A stretch of DNA of 64,000 bases from Tricholoma matsutake. Lineage: Eukaryota; Basidiomycota; Agaricomycetes; Agaricales; Tricholomataceae. How positions within the stretch are numbered: the first letter of the stretch is position 1; every line of letters starts with the position of its first letter. Where the stretch lies: positions 7,440,001-7,504,000 of the forward strand of contig AP026547.1 in NCBI GenBank assembly GCA_026075535.2. Direction: 5' to 3'. The translations under genes and the position numbers were made by a program. The notes under the pieces were generated by a model. The model did not search any database. It was not told where the DNA came from and worked only from the letters and a program-made list of their open reading frames with translations. Positions 33,592-45,821 of the stretch are shown here, piece by piece.

Positions 33592-34617
33592 CGGGAATCA
33601 AGGAAAAATTCAGTGCTATAAGAAAAACATTTCCTTTTTCCCCACGGTCAGTAAGTTCTGTGCAACCATTACAAAAATTACTGACTTTACTAACCGTGGG
33701 ACTGAAAAATTAGCCGAGACGCGGATTTCGAGTATAAAAGGAAAAATTTCATCCGGCTATCTAAATTACCGGTAACCTGCAGTAAATCCATTACAAACTG
33801 TTATTGATAGTTTCATTACAAACTATTATTGATCAGTTACAAATGATGGGCGCCCTAAGAGAGATGTCGATATTTGGCGCACGTGACCGGTTTAGGGTAT
33901 GCTTTTTTTAGCACACCTATAATGAAAGTCTTGTATCTCACTCATTTAGGTTTATTTAACTACAGATGGGAAAGTACATCATTGGCCAGTCATCGGGAGA
34001 GTACTTGGCATTGTTTGGTATTGTTGTCATGGCCAAATATAGTATCTCCTCCAGTTTTCATCCAATTTGCACGATTTAACTTGGAAATGAAAAGTATGCT
34101 GTTGGTCTATCATTGAGAAATATTTACAGGTATTTGGGATTGTTTGTTTATAGATCAAAAAGATCAAAATAACTATATCAGAGCCAGTTTTTACTCAATT
34201 GAGTTTATTTAACTTGTGGAAGGGTATGTAACTTGGACACTTTGCCCCGTGCTGACAAAAGTTGTTTATATTTGTTTGTTAGATTATCAAAATACTGTAT
34301 CTTGCTCAATTCTTGGCTGATTTCTTTTATTTAACTTGGAATGAGAAGATACATTATTGGCCAATCATTGGGAGGGTGTTTGGCATTGTTTGGCATTGTT
34401 GTCATGGCTAAATATAGTATCTCCTCCAGTTTTCATCCATTTTGGATGATTTAACTTGCAAGATAAAAAGTATACAGTTGGTCTATTATTAAAAGATACT
34501 TACAAATATTTGGCATTATTTGTTCATATATCAAAAAATCAAAAAGATGATGTCAGAGCTGGTTTTAACTCAATTGAGTTTATTTAACTTGTAGAAGGGT
34601 GTAGCTTGGGCACTTTA

Positions 34618-35043
34618 TGTAAGGGGACTAGGGGGGTGCCCTGTGTGTTTCTCCTATTTTTTACATTCATTCTATATTTTTCCTCACTTCATTTCCTTCT
34701 ATTCTTCATTTTCTATGATTTTTCCGGATTTTATTACTAATTTTCCCTTTCTATCATGTTTGTGCATGTTGACAGTTTTATATTTAGAGGCAGAGCACCC
34801 CTTCCGATACCTACCCTTTGGTATGATGTCATTTGGTGGCCTTGATCTGCCTATCTCCGCCTTTTCTATTTTTAGGTTATTATTTGATTTTTGTTGTCTT
34901 CACATATACTGGGCATTGGCAAAGGGATCCTTAGAGTTTTCTCTTCAGATTTCCCTTTGCTAGGTGTGTCCCCAATCCCTGTACTATGTAGTATAATTTT
35001 AACGTTGGATTTCCCTTTGCTAGAGGCTGAGGTTGCCCTTATA
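34618..35043 (+). repeat. Solo LTR, family R1, copy b
   Basis: 426 bp, TGTAAGGGGACTAGG to GTTGCCCTTATA, flanked on both sides by CTTTA (perfect 5-bp target duplication, 34613-34617 and 35044-35048). Confidence 0.9.
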
Positions 35044-36238
35044 CTTTACACTGACAAAGGTTGTTTATCTTTAATTGTTAAATCATCAAAATACTGTATC
35101 TTGCCCATTTCTTGGCTGATTTGTTTTATTTAACTTGGAATAAGAAGATACACCATTGGCCTATCATTGGCCAATCATCAGAAGAGTATTTGGTATTGTT
35201 TGACATTGTTGTCATGCCTAAATATGTATCTCTTTTAGTTTTCATCCATTTTGGATGATTTAACAAAAAGATACTGTTGGTCTATTCTTAAAGGATATTT
35301 GCTATTATTTGTTAATATATCAAGCAGATGTTCTAATTCAATTGAGTTTAACTTTGTAGAAGGGTATGTAGCTTGGGCATTTTATATTAACAAAATTGTT
35401 TATCTTTATTTGTATCTTGGTCAATTCTTGCCAACTTGTTTTATTTAAATTGGAATAAGAAGATATATTATTGATTGAAAAGAAAATATATACTGTTTGT
35501 ACATTATCTGATTTAGGTGTGCTAACAAAGGTTCTTTATATTTGTTATTAAATCATCAAAAATGCTGTATCTCACTCAATTCTTGTCCCATTTGTTTTAG
35601 TTAACTTGAAATAAAAAGATATATTGTTGGCCCATTATTGAAATCTCATTTGGAATTATTTGGCCTTGTTTGTATGGTTTCAATTTATTATTTCAGTCAG
35701 TTCTTATATAAACAATGTTGTATACTATTAGACCATTATTGTTAAGTGCTGAACTTGAGGGTGGAAATCTGTCAGACTCATATTGGATGGTGTATCAGAG
35801 AGGACTTGGCTTCAACTTATAAGAAATTGTGCCCTTCACCTTGTCAGTGTCTAATTTCAAGACAAAGGTAAATGTAAGAATATCAGAGTTTGAGAGGAAG
35901 TCTGAGACAGGAGAGGAGACTAGAGATTGAGATGGGTAAACTTGGTTGATTTATGAACTGAAGAATACAAACAGAAGTAAATAGGTTAAATACTAAAGAG
36001 CAGAGTTAGGTCAGAGACCAGTGGAGAACAGAGTAGTGGAGGTATCATAGGAATGGAAACTATATCTAAAATACTAATGCTATGCCAATCATTACTAGGT
36101 GACCTTGGTGGAAAATGGTTGGAAGTCCAACAAAAATCCACATTGCTGGAACAGAATCAAGAGATATTATGATATATTTGTTATTATTTGTTATTAATGA
36201 AAATAAGCTATATCTTCCTTAATGTTTAACTTGTAATA

Positions 36239-36247
36239 GCATTGATG
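36239..36247 (+). repeat. Target duplication, left, of DUF6589-RecQ element
   Basis: GCATTGATG, repeated exactly at 41706-41714 on the other side of the element. Confidence 0.85.
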
Positions 36248-36500
36248 CAGGCTCCTAAAACCATTTGCTCTAACTGCTCATATGGGGCTTAATCCCATGG
36301 CCACAATCATATCTTATCAGACCAAATGAGACCAAACATAAACAAAATAAACAAAACTTCCCCCAAACTCACGGTTGAGCGGCTGGCACAAATGGGATTC
36401 AGGGATCTCGGTGATCTCAAATAAACCCTACAATAGGTGCTATGATAATACAAATTAATCACAAACAACCGCCGTTGTGACACTATCCTATTCCAGAAAT
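36248..36500 (+). repeat. Left terminal inverted repeat of DUF6589-RecQ element
   Basis: Begins CAGGCTCCTAAAACCATT and ends TATTCCAGAAAT. The reverse complement of 41453-41705 matches along the whole length with scattered transitions. Confidence 0.9.
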
Positions 36501-36640
36501 GAAATAAGTATTTGTCTTGAGTCATCTCTCAGTTACTGCACTGCCTAGCGAGTACAATGTAGCAATGCTAAAGAAGAAGAAGGACTTCCAGAGTACTTAA
36601 GAAGTGATATTTCTGAGATCAGTGAAAGAAACATGAGAAG

Positions 36641-39421
36641 ATGCTCACACAAGAAATACTCAATCTAATCCTTTTGCAGATCACGCGCTGCGGTACAACA
36701 GTGGCAGAAGTTGTCATAATGGCTATGAGCCCAACTGATGCCAGAGATGGCCACCCAGGTAGCATCCATGATGTCTCCCTTCATGTTGAAGACTTGCTTG
36801 AGAAATTATATGGACACAAAGTGATGCATGAAAAAGTATCTGCCTGGGTGTGCATGACAATGAAGACCATGTATACAGCGGAAATTCTATTGCTAACTCA
36901 ACCTGATGCTCATCTACATTATATTGCCAAAGGAATGACTGAAGACAAGTTGCACAAGTTCAATATTGATGACATCATTGAAAAGATGTCTGCTGATGCC
37001 CCACTGGTATGGGAGCTTCTAGACGAGCTCCTGTCTGCTGATCCACACCTTTGATATAAATGGGACTGGGCACAAAGGTGGGCACAGGAAACTGCTGCAG
37101 ACAAGCAATGGCCACACCCAGCAACTAGCAACAACAACAGTCATGATGATGTCAATAGGATTGACACCACCAACTTAGATGATGACAGACAGTATTGGGA
37201 GTTTTTCGATCAAAGTGTGCCAATTGTTGAGGAAGATGAAGACGAGCCTGAGGATATAGTAGACTAGGTCGAATGGCGACATGAGTCCAAGATTGCGATT
37301 GTGAGTAGATCCCCTCATCATGCCCAAGTACAGACTGCTCATGATTACATGTAGAAAAAGGTGGTCTGTGTGAGCATTATGTTGCAGAGCTCAAACCAAC
37401 ACTGCAATGCTTTGCAAAGCATCATCAGGGTCTTCCTTAAATCTTGCAATGCTCTGGAGATGGTGTGTGAATTCCTTGCTCATGCAGGGCTCTCGCTATC
37501 TGCATCATCAATTAACAATGCTGTTGCAAACCTATCAAGAGAGGCTGGAACTGAAATCTGTGAACTTGGGAAATTGTTCCTAACTTCCTATGCATATGAT
37601 AACCTGGATATTGACCTCAAACACTCAGTCCCTACACTTGAAAAGTCTCAGGAGACATTGATTCATCTTACCTCTGGTACCATGCTCCCACTGCATGAGG
37701 TAACTCTCAATGATCTCAACTGCTCCAACCAGTTGTGGGCAAAGTCTCATCTCAACCCAAACATTCCATGGAATGCAGTGCAGAAGGTGGATATCACTGA
37801 CCTCATGCAGATACATGCAGAAGAGGACCATCCATCAGGCCTTCTACGAGACAAGCACTTTAATGCGTGGAAATTCCTGCATGATCTCTTGAACTATGGC
37901 CCAGAAGCCTTTCAAAAATATAAGGTTAAGTTGGGTGATCCAGAAGTGGTTGATGCCATACCTCTGAAGAAGACTACACAGGTGCCCAATACTGCATTGG
38001 ATGTGGCCCCAAGTACACCCGCACAGAATGCTGAAGCACTAGATGCTTTTTTTAAACAGGCTGGTATTGGAGATCAAAAAGAAAACACCCATGCACAGAG
38101 CACCGACAACTTTGTAGTCCTTGTCTTTGGAGACCTCTTGACAGGTGAAAGTATCTGGAGCCTGATGGAATCATGCTCTGAAGAGAGAACCCCATGGCAG
38201 CAGCTTCAGTTTGTCATATATGTCATGGGTTTGTTTCATCTCAAGATGGCTTGTGCTGATGCAATTTGGCGAATCTTTATCAACCCAAAGGAAGCACATG
38301 AAGATGAGAACAGCTTGAGTAAGTATGTGGGTCAGATTCGCCCAAAGGAAACTGGCAAGATTGATACCAACCCCCTGGGTTCCAATGTATGCATGAGGTC
38401 ATACAGCATGTCAGCATTGTCTCACGGCTTGGCTGCTGGGTTAATGAGGCTCGGAAACAGGGATTCAAAACATTGGAGGACTTCACAGCTTCCAATCCAA
38501 GTTGGGATGATCTGCAGAAGATATCATATCGACTTGCTGTAGAGCACGTTGCAGGCCCAGATATGTCAGTGCTTTGTGCCGAAACAGAGCAATTTCATGA
38601 TGAACTGCATGAAAATATGCTCTTGCAACAGCAATATTTCCTCCTTTATGAGCAGATGTCATTTGCATTGAACATGGGGGATATCAGCCATGTCGAGACT
38701 TTGTTCTTGCCATGGATGTACATCTTCCAGGGCTGCGGGAAACATAAGTATGCAGCAGAGATGAAATGGTATTTGGAAAATGTACATTTCATCTATCCAA
38801 AGGGCCTGAGGTGAACGTAGCAAAGAACACAAGCTGAAACAAGCCTTTGACAATCATTTAAAAGGCAAGTGATCAGAATGAACATACTTTGTAATCCATC
38901 TGGAAAGAAAGGTGCCTTTTGGGCTATTGACTGGCTTGTTGAGCACAACAACCTATACATTAAAGTGAGTTTGTTAAAGCTGTCATATGAGAACAAATTC
39001 TAATCTAGTATAGCATATCTATGGGGGAAAGTACTCGAATCACCAGAAAGAGCAGATTCTGACTGAATCTGCATTGATCGAAGTATACAAAAATACGCAT
39101 CGTCAATTAGAGAAGATCTTTTGCTTAGATCATAAAACCACATGACATTCACCACCAACAATGAAACTGACATTCAAATGGTTGGGTGCATACATGCAAA
39201 AACATGAAGCAAATATTTATAAACCAGGAAGGACCACAAATTACACAATTCCAGATGTTATGGGCAAGGGTATGCATGTCATGATGACACCAAAGCTGTC
39301 GACAGGGATCCCTGATGGTGCAGATGTTGAGAATGAGGACAATGCCAATCAGATGGATGTCAAGGACTGGGGATTACCCGATGAGATGGAAGTCGAAGAT
39401 GATAGTAGTCTTGATGTGTGA
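36641..39421 (+). pseudogene. DUF6589 protein gene, putative transposase, degraded
   Basis: N-terminal part 36641-37054 ends at a TGA. Stops follow near 37266 and 37353. The core at 37361-38542 contains CVSIMLQSSNQHCNALQS, AYDNLDIDLKHSVPTLEKS, LTSGTMLPLHEV, VFGDLLTGESIWSLM and MGLFHLKMACADAIWRIF, the conserved blocks of DUF6589 proteins abundant in mushrooms. A frameshift near 38380 moves the frame to CMHEVIQHVSIVSRLGCWV and YFLLYEQMSFALNMGD (38389-38814). Then come NPSGKKGAFWAIDWLVEHNNLY, a possible intron (from GTGAGT at 38965), and LTESALIEVYKNT up to PGRTTNYTIPDVMGKG. An in-frame TGA at 39143-39145 replaces a likely Arg. The YDNxDID and GDL motifs resemble acidic motifs of RNase H-fold transposases (inference). 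It reads toward the RecQ gene. Confidence 0.8.
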
Positions 39422-41413
39422 TCATTGTGAGGTGTGAGGGGGATAATGCGGTGGGGTGTAGTTAGAAGGACCGGCATGCGGCAGAGTAAATGGTGCTGGG
39501 TAGAAAGGGTAGGAAGGCATAGAGTGGACAGGAGTCTGTGTGAGTAAATTCTGATAAAAAGGTGGCAGGTGAGGTGGGACTGCCAGGGTCAGAACAGATG
39601 GGATAATCAGGTTGATAGGGAGGTTTGATTTGGAAGTGCGAGAAATGGGAATAACGCAGTCTTTTGGTGCACAATGAGTACAGCCAGAGGGGGTAGTCAA
39701 GTCGCAGAGGAGATGATCATTGAGTGCTGATTGACTTGTGAGTCATGAGACTCATGTATACAAAGAGGTATTTGAAACTCATGTGTTTGATCATTCCCAA
39801 AGTACACCTCAGGCACGATCCTTCAACAATTAATGCATGTGGATTAATAAAGTCATACATGGGACTGCCAACCTCAAGATCTGCAAGGCTCTTCCCTTTG
39901 CGGCTCGAGTTTCCAGTCTTCTCTCGTTTGCCATAGTGAGCCTGCCATTCTTCCTTAAATGCTAACTCTGCCACTCACCCAGGATCAACCACAGCATCTA
40001 GCTCAGGCTCCCTGTCTGCGGGGATGTTGGTGTTATCTTCAAGAGTGGTATCTCCATCACCTGAAACTTTTTCCAACCCACAATTGAGACTTCGATCTAT
40101 GAGCGCCGGCCACTTTGCCTTCTCATGATTTCCAATGTCTATTGCTTTTTGTTTTGTACCAGCTCCTTTTTTCTTTCTTTTGGCTGCCCTTTCTGCTTTG
40201 GCCAATCGCTCTTCATCCATATCCTTCCTTTTGACAAGCAAGATGTCAGTACCAACTGCATCCTGCCCACACACTACTCACCCAAAATGTTGCCACAGTG
40301 TGCAAAGGTCACATGTAGCCTTCCACTGGACAATGATCTTGATGTTAGGGAGGTCCATACCCTACCAATGTGTGTATATTAGCTGGACTCAGTTATTAAT
40401 ATACTCGTACTCACCATCCCAAATGCATCGGTACAGCACAAGCCCCAAGTGTTCAAATCTTGCATCTCTGCAAGTTCTTCATCTCGAAAGGCCTGGGTCA
40501 TTGTAGAATGGAAATATTTGGTCCTATTTTGTAGTGACAAGGGTAAAAGCATGTGGAGGTGATGACATGCATGCTCAGCTTCCTTGGTGTTGTCAAAAAA
40601 AATGAGGAATTCAGGTATAGGTGGGTCACCCTCTTTATATCCTTTGGGGATGAGGAACTTGAGATCCTTGAAACTTGATGCAGGGAAGACAAGTCCTCGA
40701 ACCATGAGGTGAATTTCTGGTCAGTCATTTGACCTGATGATGTGTTCAGTTTTATCAGGGCACAGTCATAAAATCTCAACAACATCAAGTAGGAGAGCGG
40801 GTGGGAGTGTGGTGGATGCAACATAGAAAGGGATTGTCTCGGGGATAAGATAGTGGAGGTCCCCAAGGTACTGATACTCTTTTCGAAACTTATTCCATTG
40901 ACTAACACAGTGTCCTTCATCAAAGGTGAAGTAGAGAATACGTTTCGTAATGTGAGGCTTTGTCCATAATTTGCTAATGTTACTATTCCCCATGAGAAGC
41001 TCCAGGTTAATTACGACAATGTGGTATTTCCCTGCTTCGATATCCTATAAGTAGATTAGCTAATGGACTATCCTCAAGTTAGATCATCTCACCTTGAAAG
41101 TTGCAGGATTTGCATTTTCACTACTAATGGCAATTGCACTCAACCCGGCTTTGTCCAATGTTTCAACATTCTGTTTTCCTAGTAAATTGAGAGGTATGAC
41201 AACAAAGATCATCTTGTCCTCTCCCTCCTCCAAAGCCATCAAGAGTGCAATCCAGAACAAGAGAGTCTTTCTGGCTCCGGTAGCAGCAACCCCAACAATG
41301 TCTTTTTTCACATAGAGTGCCAGCATGATCTTGATTTGTAACCAGCAAGGGTGCTTACTGAGCTTGGCTGTAACTAGATTGCGTATTTCCTTCACAGTCC
41401 ATTCTCGTGGCAT
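39422..41413 (-). pseudogene. RecQ-like DEAD/DEAH helicase gene, degraded
   Basis: Exon 1 (41413-41093): MPREWTVKEIRNLVTAKL, then Walker A as AATGARKTLLFW (normally TGxGKT; Gly changed to Arg) and IFVVIPLNLLGKQNVETLDKAG. A 48-nt intron follows. Exon 2 (41044-40415): HIVVINLELLM, FDEGHCVSQW (DExH box), TIPFYVASTTLPP, IPEFLIFFDNTKEAEHAC, FRDEELAEMQ and TWGLCCTDAFGM, with TGA stops near 40766 and 40721. After a 53-nt intron come GMDLPNIKIIVQWKATCDLCTLWQ and a Lys-rich tail (AERAAKRKKKGAGTKQK), with Cys-containing remnants to 39422. RecQ-like helicases of this form recur in mushroom genomes. Here it belongs to the transposon and probably aids replication or excision (inference). Confidence 0.87.
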
Positions 41414-41452
41414 AGTGTGAGTTAATAGGGATGTGTCAAGAATGGTAGCAGG

Positions 41453-41705
41453 ATTTCTGGAATAGGATAGTGTCACAACAGCAGTTGTTCATGATTGATT
41501 TGTATTATCATAGCACCTATTGTAGGGTTTATTTGAGATCACCAAGATCCCTGAATCCCATTTGTGCCAGCCACTCAACTGCGAGTTTGGGGGAAGTTTT
41601 GTTTATTTGGTTTATGTTTGGTCTCATTTGGTCTGATAAGATATGATTGTGGCCATGGGATTAAGCCCCATATGAGTGGTTCGAGCGAATGGTTTTAGGA
41701 GCCTG
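41453..41705 (-). repeat. Right terminal inverted repeat of DUF6589-RecQ element
   Basis: Ends GGTTTTAGGAGCCTG at 41705, followed by the duplication GCATTGATG (41706-41714). The probable helicase start codon (41413) lies 40 bp inside this repeat. Confidence 0.9.
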
Positions 41706-41955
41706 GCATTGATGCATCATTAACATAATAGTTTCCACTATTTGGTATTATCTATTAGGGCTAAATATAAAGTTTATATCTGTATTTTATGTGTTATATA
41801 TCATTTTGATTAGTTTCTTGAGCTGATTTTTTATTTTTTATTTGCATACTATTGGGTTTTTTATTACCAAATATTGTCAGGTATTTAGCATTATTTGATT
41901 ATAGATCATAAAATATAAGGACTTGTACCTGCCAGAATTGGCCCTCACCCCCAAG

Positions 41956-43594
41956 TTCTTCATACCGGGAATCAAGGAAAAATTCAGTGCTATAAGAAAA
42001 ACATTTCCTTTTCCCCCATGGTCAGTAAGTTCTGTGCAACCATTACAAAAATTACTGACTTTACTAACCATGGGACTGAAAAATTAGCCGAGACACGGAT
42101 TTCGAGTATAAAAGGAAATTTTTCATCCGGCTATCTAAATTACTGGTAACCTACAGTAATTGACTTCAATACAATCCATTACAAACTGTTATTGATAGTT
42201 TCATTACAAACTATTATTGATCAGTTACAAACTTTGTATTGAAATTTTGAAATTTGATGATACTTCGGGGGCGCCCTAAAGTTATCATGTGCACCAAATA
42301 TCGACTTCTCTCCCCGACTCCCAAGAGATGTCGATATTTGGCGCACGTGATGGGATTAGGGTATGCTTGTTTTAGCACATCTACAATGAAAGTCTTGTAT
42401 CTCACTCATTTCTTGTCCGATTAGGTTCATTTAACTACAGATGGGAAAGTACATCATTGGCCAAGTCATTGGGAGAGTACTTGGCATTGTTGGCATTGTT
42501 TGTAGTATCTCAGTTAGTTCTTCTTTAATACAACTGATTTAACCCACAAATAAAATATATACTGTTTGTACATTATCTGATTTATGTGTGCTAACAAAGG
42601 TTGCTTATATTTGTTATTAAATCATCAAAAATGCTGTATCTCACTCAATTCTTGTCCCATTTGTTTTAGTTAACTTGAAATAAAAAGATATATTGTTGGC
42701 CCATTATTGAAATCTCATTTGGAACTATTTGGCCTTGTTTGTATAGTTTCAATTTATTATTTCAGTCAGTTCTTATATAAACAATGTTGTATACTATTAG
42801 ACCATTATTGTTAAGTGCTGAACTTGAGGGTGGAAATCTGTCAGACTCATATTGGATGGTGTATCAGAGAGGACTTGGCTTCAACTTATAAGAAATTGTG
42901 CCCTTCACCTTGTCAGTGTCTAATTTCAAGACAAAGGTAAATGTAAGAATATCAGAGTTTGAGAGGAAGTCCGAGACAGGAGAGGAGACTAGAGATTGAG
43001 ATGGGTAAACTTGGTTGATTTATGAACTGAAGAATACAAACAGAAGTAAATAGGTTAAATACTAAAGAGCAGAGTTAGGTCAGAGACCAGTGGAGAACAG
43101 AGTAGTGGAGGTATCATAGGAATGGAAACTATATCTAAAATACTAATGCTATGCCAATCATTACTAGGTGACCTTGGTGGAAAATGGTTGGAAGTCTGAC
43201 AAAAATCCACATTGCTGGAAGTTGAACCTGGAACAGAATCAAGAGATATTATTATTTATTTGTTATTATTTGTTATTAATGAAAATAAGCTATATTGTCC
43301 TTATTTTTGTGCTATGTTTAACTTGTAATAGAACTGAATATCATTGATGCATCATTAACATAATAGTTTCCACTATTTGGTATTATTTATTAGGGCTAAA
43401 TATAAAGTTTACATCTGTATTTTATGTGTTATATATCATTTTGATTAGTTTCTTGAGCTGATTTTTTATTTTTTACTTCTTTGCATACTATTGGGTTTTT
43501 TATTACCAAATATTGTCAGGTATTTAGCATTATTTGATTATAGATCATAAAATATAAGGACTCATACCTGCCAGAATTGGCCCTCACCCCCAAG
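41956..43594 (+). repeat. AT-rich repeat U, copy 2
   Basis: Direct neighbour of copy 1, joined at CCCCCAAG/TTCTTCATACC, and ending with the same CACCCCCAAG. It contains a TATAAAAGG box near 42108, an imperfect hairpin at about 42281-42353 (arms around CCAAATATCGACTTCTCT and AGAGATGTCGATATTTGG), and a site without the DUF6589-RecQ element near 43342-43361. No coding sequence is recognised. Confidence 0.75.
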
Positions 43595-43600
43595 TTGATT

Positions 43601-43842
43601 TCAATATCACAAGTAAGGAAAATAAAAGGAAAACTTGGCAATTGGATCTTTGAAGAAATCATTTGTCAATGGGGCTCACTTTATGAAATTGTTACTGACA
43701 ATGGCCCAGCATTTCTTGGTGCTCTTGATTACTTGGTGAAGCGATATCATATCAATCACATTTGGATAAGTGGGTACAATTCTTGCACCAACAGCCTCGT
43801 CGAATGAGCCCACTTCGATGTATGACAGTCACTCTACAAGTG
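43601..43842 (+). pseudogene. Ty3/gypsy integrase core fragment
   Basis: Readable as GNWIFEEIICQWGSLYEIVTDNGPAFLGALDYLVKRYHINHIWISGYNS then NSLVE and AHFDV: the second catalytic Asp (VTDNG) and the Glu region of a gypsy integrase, with a TGA after VE where Arg is expected. It is cut on the left by repeat U and on the right by gypsy copy 2. Confidence 0.82.
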
Positions 43843-44028
43843 TTAGGGCAACACCCACTATCTGCTAGCTAAGACCATGCAGGTTCTCTCTACAAGAAGG
43901 GGGTGGGATCCATCCTTGTGATGGGGGAATTGATGGTTTTGATGCGAGGGGTTATTAATAGGTGAGTTGGTTGAGAAAGGCCTTTCACACCAAAAACGTA
44001 GGTGGAATACCTAAGAGAACACAACTAA
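43843..44028 (-). repeat. Truncated 3' LTR of gypsy copy 2
   Basis: TGTTAGGGCAACACCC to AGAACACAACT, then an abrupt change to protease-side sequence (AAAGGTTTGCTTCTGC). CT is shared at the junction. Confidence 0.85.
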
Positions 44029-44737
44029 AGGTTTGCTTCTGCTCTTCTTTCTCGATCATGACCAGAACATCCTCATTTGGCATTTCCTCATCCTCCACTT
44101 CCTCCCTCGTAACAGAATACTTCCTCGGACATTCTTTCTCTTTCTTTTTCCTTTTTTCCTTCTTCATCTTCCTCCCATACACATTAGGACAACAAGTGAT
44201 TTGTACTTTCCCAGTTTTCCAATCAATTTTGGGATTATGCTTCCATAACCATGGACATCCTATTATTAGATTGGTTTTCCCAAGATCGCACACTTCAAAT
44301 ACGGCTCGCTCCTGATGCTCCTGATACTTTAGGACCATAGTCACCTCCTCCTTGATAGTTCCTCCACAATTGACTGTTCCATCAATATTGTACACCATTA
44401 TAGGTTGCGCCAGCTTGCATGTGCTAATACCATTTCCAGTAATTAAGGACCAATTAATGAATAATCCTGTAGCACCACTATCAAGCAATACTTCCACATC
44501 AATAGCTGCATGCGTGTCCACTGTCTTCAGTCCTACAGTCAAGGTGATTTTGGGTTCTATTCGCACAGAGCAAATAAAGAATTTAGGGGTTTTCGGAAAT
44601 GATGCATGACAATTTTCTTTGTCATGTGATTGAGAACAGTTGTACTCCTCCTCAATTTCCTTTTCTGATTTGCTCTGGGTTTCCTTGGATACTAATACAT
44701 TGTAATGATTCTGGGTCACCAATGGGGAAACCTTCAC
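44029..44737 (-). pseudogene. Gypsy copy 2 protease region
   Basis: An open minus frame of about 235 family residues includes VEVLLDSGATGLFINWSLI (intact retropepsin DSGAT) and TNLIIGCPWLWKHNPKIDW. It differs from copy 1 by small deletions and transitions. The frame is open to the deletion junction and continues a few codons into the LTR. Confidence 0.85.
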
Positions 44738-45821
44738 TGGGACTCTTCCACAAAATTCTTCTGCTTGCCTTCCTCTGGCTTCACTTCCTTGATTGTAGCT
44801 TCCCTAATTTTTCTTTTCTGCCTACAATTCCTAGAAATGTGTCCCAACTGCCCACAGTTAAAACATTTAAATGGGGCTTGTCTCCCTGCTTGATCAATCT
44901 CCATTTCCTCCACTGGTGCTGCTTACTCTGTAACTATAGGTGTCACTGCCATGGCCAGTGGCTGTGCCCTTGGAGCTTGCACCTGAGGTGCCTTTCCTTT
45001 CTCAGACTTTCCTCCTGATGGCTTTCCAAATTTACTACTTCCATACATCAACTTCGACTCTGCCTGTTCCTGCCGATATTGCCGGTCAAGGTGCATTGCC
45101 CAATTATACCACTCATCCAACTTCTCTGGCATAGAAGGTAGTCAGTAGATAGACTTGAATAAAGAGGGATTTGATCCTGCTTTCAAAAACTCTACCAATG
45201 CAGCTTCTCCCATGTCCATTTGTGAAGCTTCTGCAAAATAAATTCATCCACCATTAGGGAACCTTGGTGCATGGTCTTTAATTTAGCATTGGCTGTCGCC
45301 TTTGGATTAGGGTCTCCAAACTGTGCCTCCAATCTCTCCAGAAATTCTTTGAAGGTTGCAAATGGTTTATTTCCCATGGCAATTTGATTAATAGCCTCAT
45401 TTCTCCAGAACTGGGCTTTCCCTCCCTGAATGTATGAGAGAGCAAACATAATCCTAGACTCAGCTGTACAAAACTCTGGCTTCCTCCCATGGATGTACAA
45501 TACTATAGAGCTGATGAAGGATTTTGTATTCTCCATGGTACCATCAAAGATTTGCGGGGGCGCGTACTTAGGTAAGTGTGCTTTTCCATTTCTGGATTTC
45601 TCTGCCATCTCATCCTCCTGCGACATCCACTCCACCATCTCCTCCATCTCATCATCTCTTTCTCCTGTCATCTCTGGCTGTACTTCTGCTTGTCTGGGCT
45701 GTGATGCTGCCAACACTGACACTAATTGGGACATTTGCACTGTAAGCGCATCAATTTTCGCCTCTAGTGCTGGTGTGGGAACAGGATTAGGGCCAGGATT
45801 AGAAGTTGAAGGTTTGGACAT
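44738..45821 (-). pseudogene. Gypsy copy 2 gag
   Basis: 45821-45192 is open without the CT deletion of copy 1: MSKPSTSNPGPNPVPTPALE, PPQIFDGTMENTKSFISS, FKEFLERLEAQFGDPNPKA. A stop near 45150 and another near 44922 break the rest. The knuckle CFNCGQLGHISRNC near 44865-44825 is intact (CCHC). It is useful as the reference for reading damage in copy 1. Confidence 0.87.

Larger units (their letters stand above)
36248..41705. mobile_element. DUF6589-RecQ DNA transposon, 5.46 kb, long TIRs
   Basis: Terminal inverted repeats 36248-36500 and 41453-41705 (253 bp each, about 93% identical by eye, ends CAGGCTCCTAAAACC) bracket two convergent genes: a DUF6589 gene on plus and a RecQ-like helicase gene on minus. 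A 9-bp duplication, GCATTGATG, flanks it. The adjacent copy of repeat U keeps a near-empty site (CATTGATGCATCATTAACAT near 43342-43361). Both genes carry stops, so this copy is inactive. DUF6589 is the likely transposase by position and acidic motifs; this is inference. Confidence 0.87.
33592..41955 (+). repeat. AT-rich repeat U, copy 1 (interrupted)
   Basis: Starts TTCTTCATACCGGGAATCAAGG-like sequence and ends CACCCCCAAG. It is matched by the directly adjacent copy 2 (41956-43594). Copy 1 is expanded internally and carries the R1b solo LTR and the DUF6589-RecQ transposon. Features are an inverted repeat CCCACGGT...ACCGTGGG near 33640-33710, a TATAAAAGG box near 33735, and many short TTGGCATTG/TTATTTAACTTG words in 33950-35700. 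No coding sequence of its own is seen. Confidence 0.75.

Noticed and set aside
36307..36525. Minus frame in the left TIR of the DUF6589-RecQ element
   Set aside because: It is the mirror of the sequence upstream of the helicase start in the right TIR and does not lead into a gene here.
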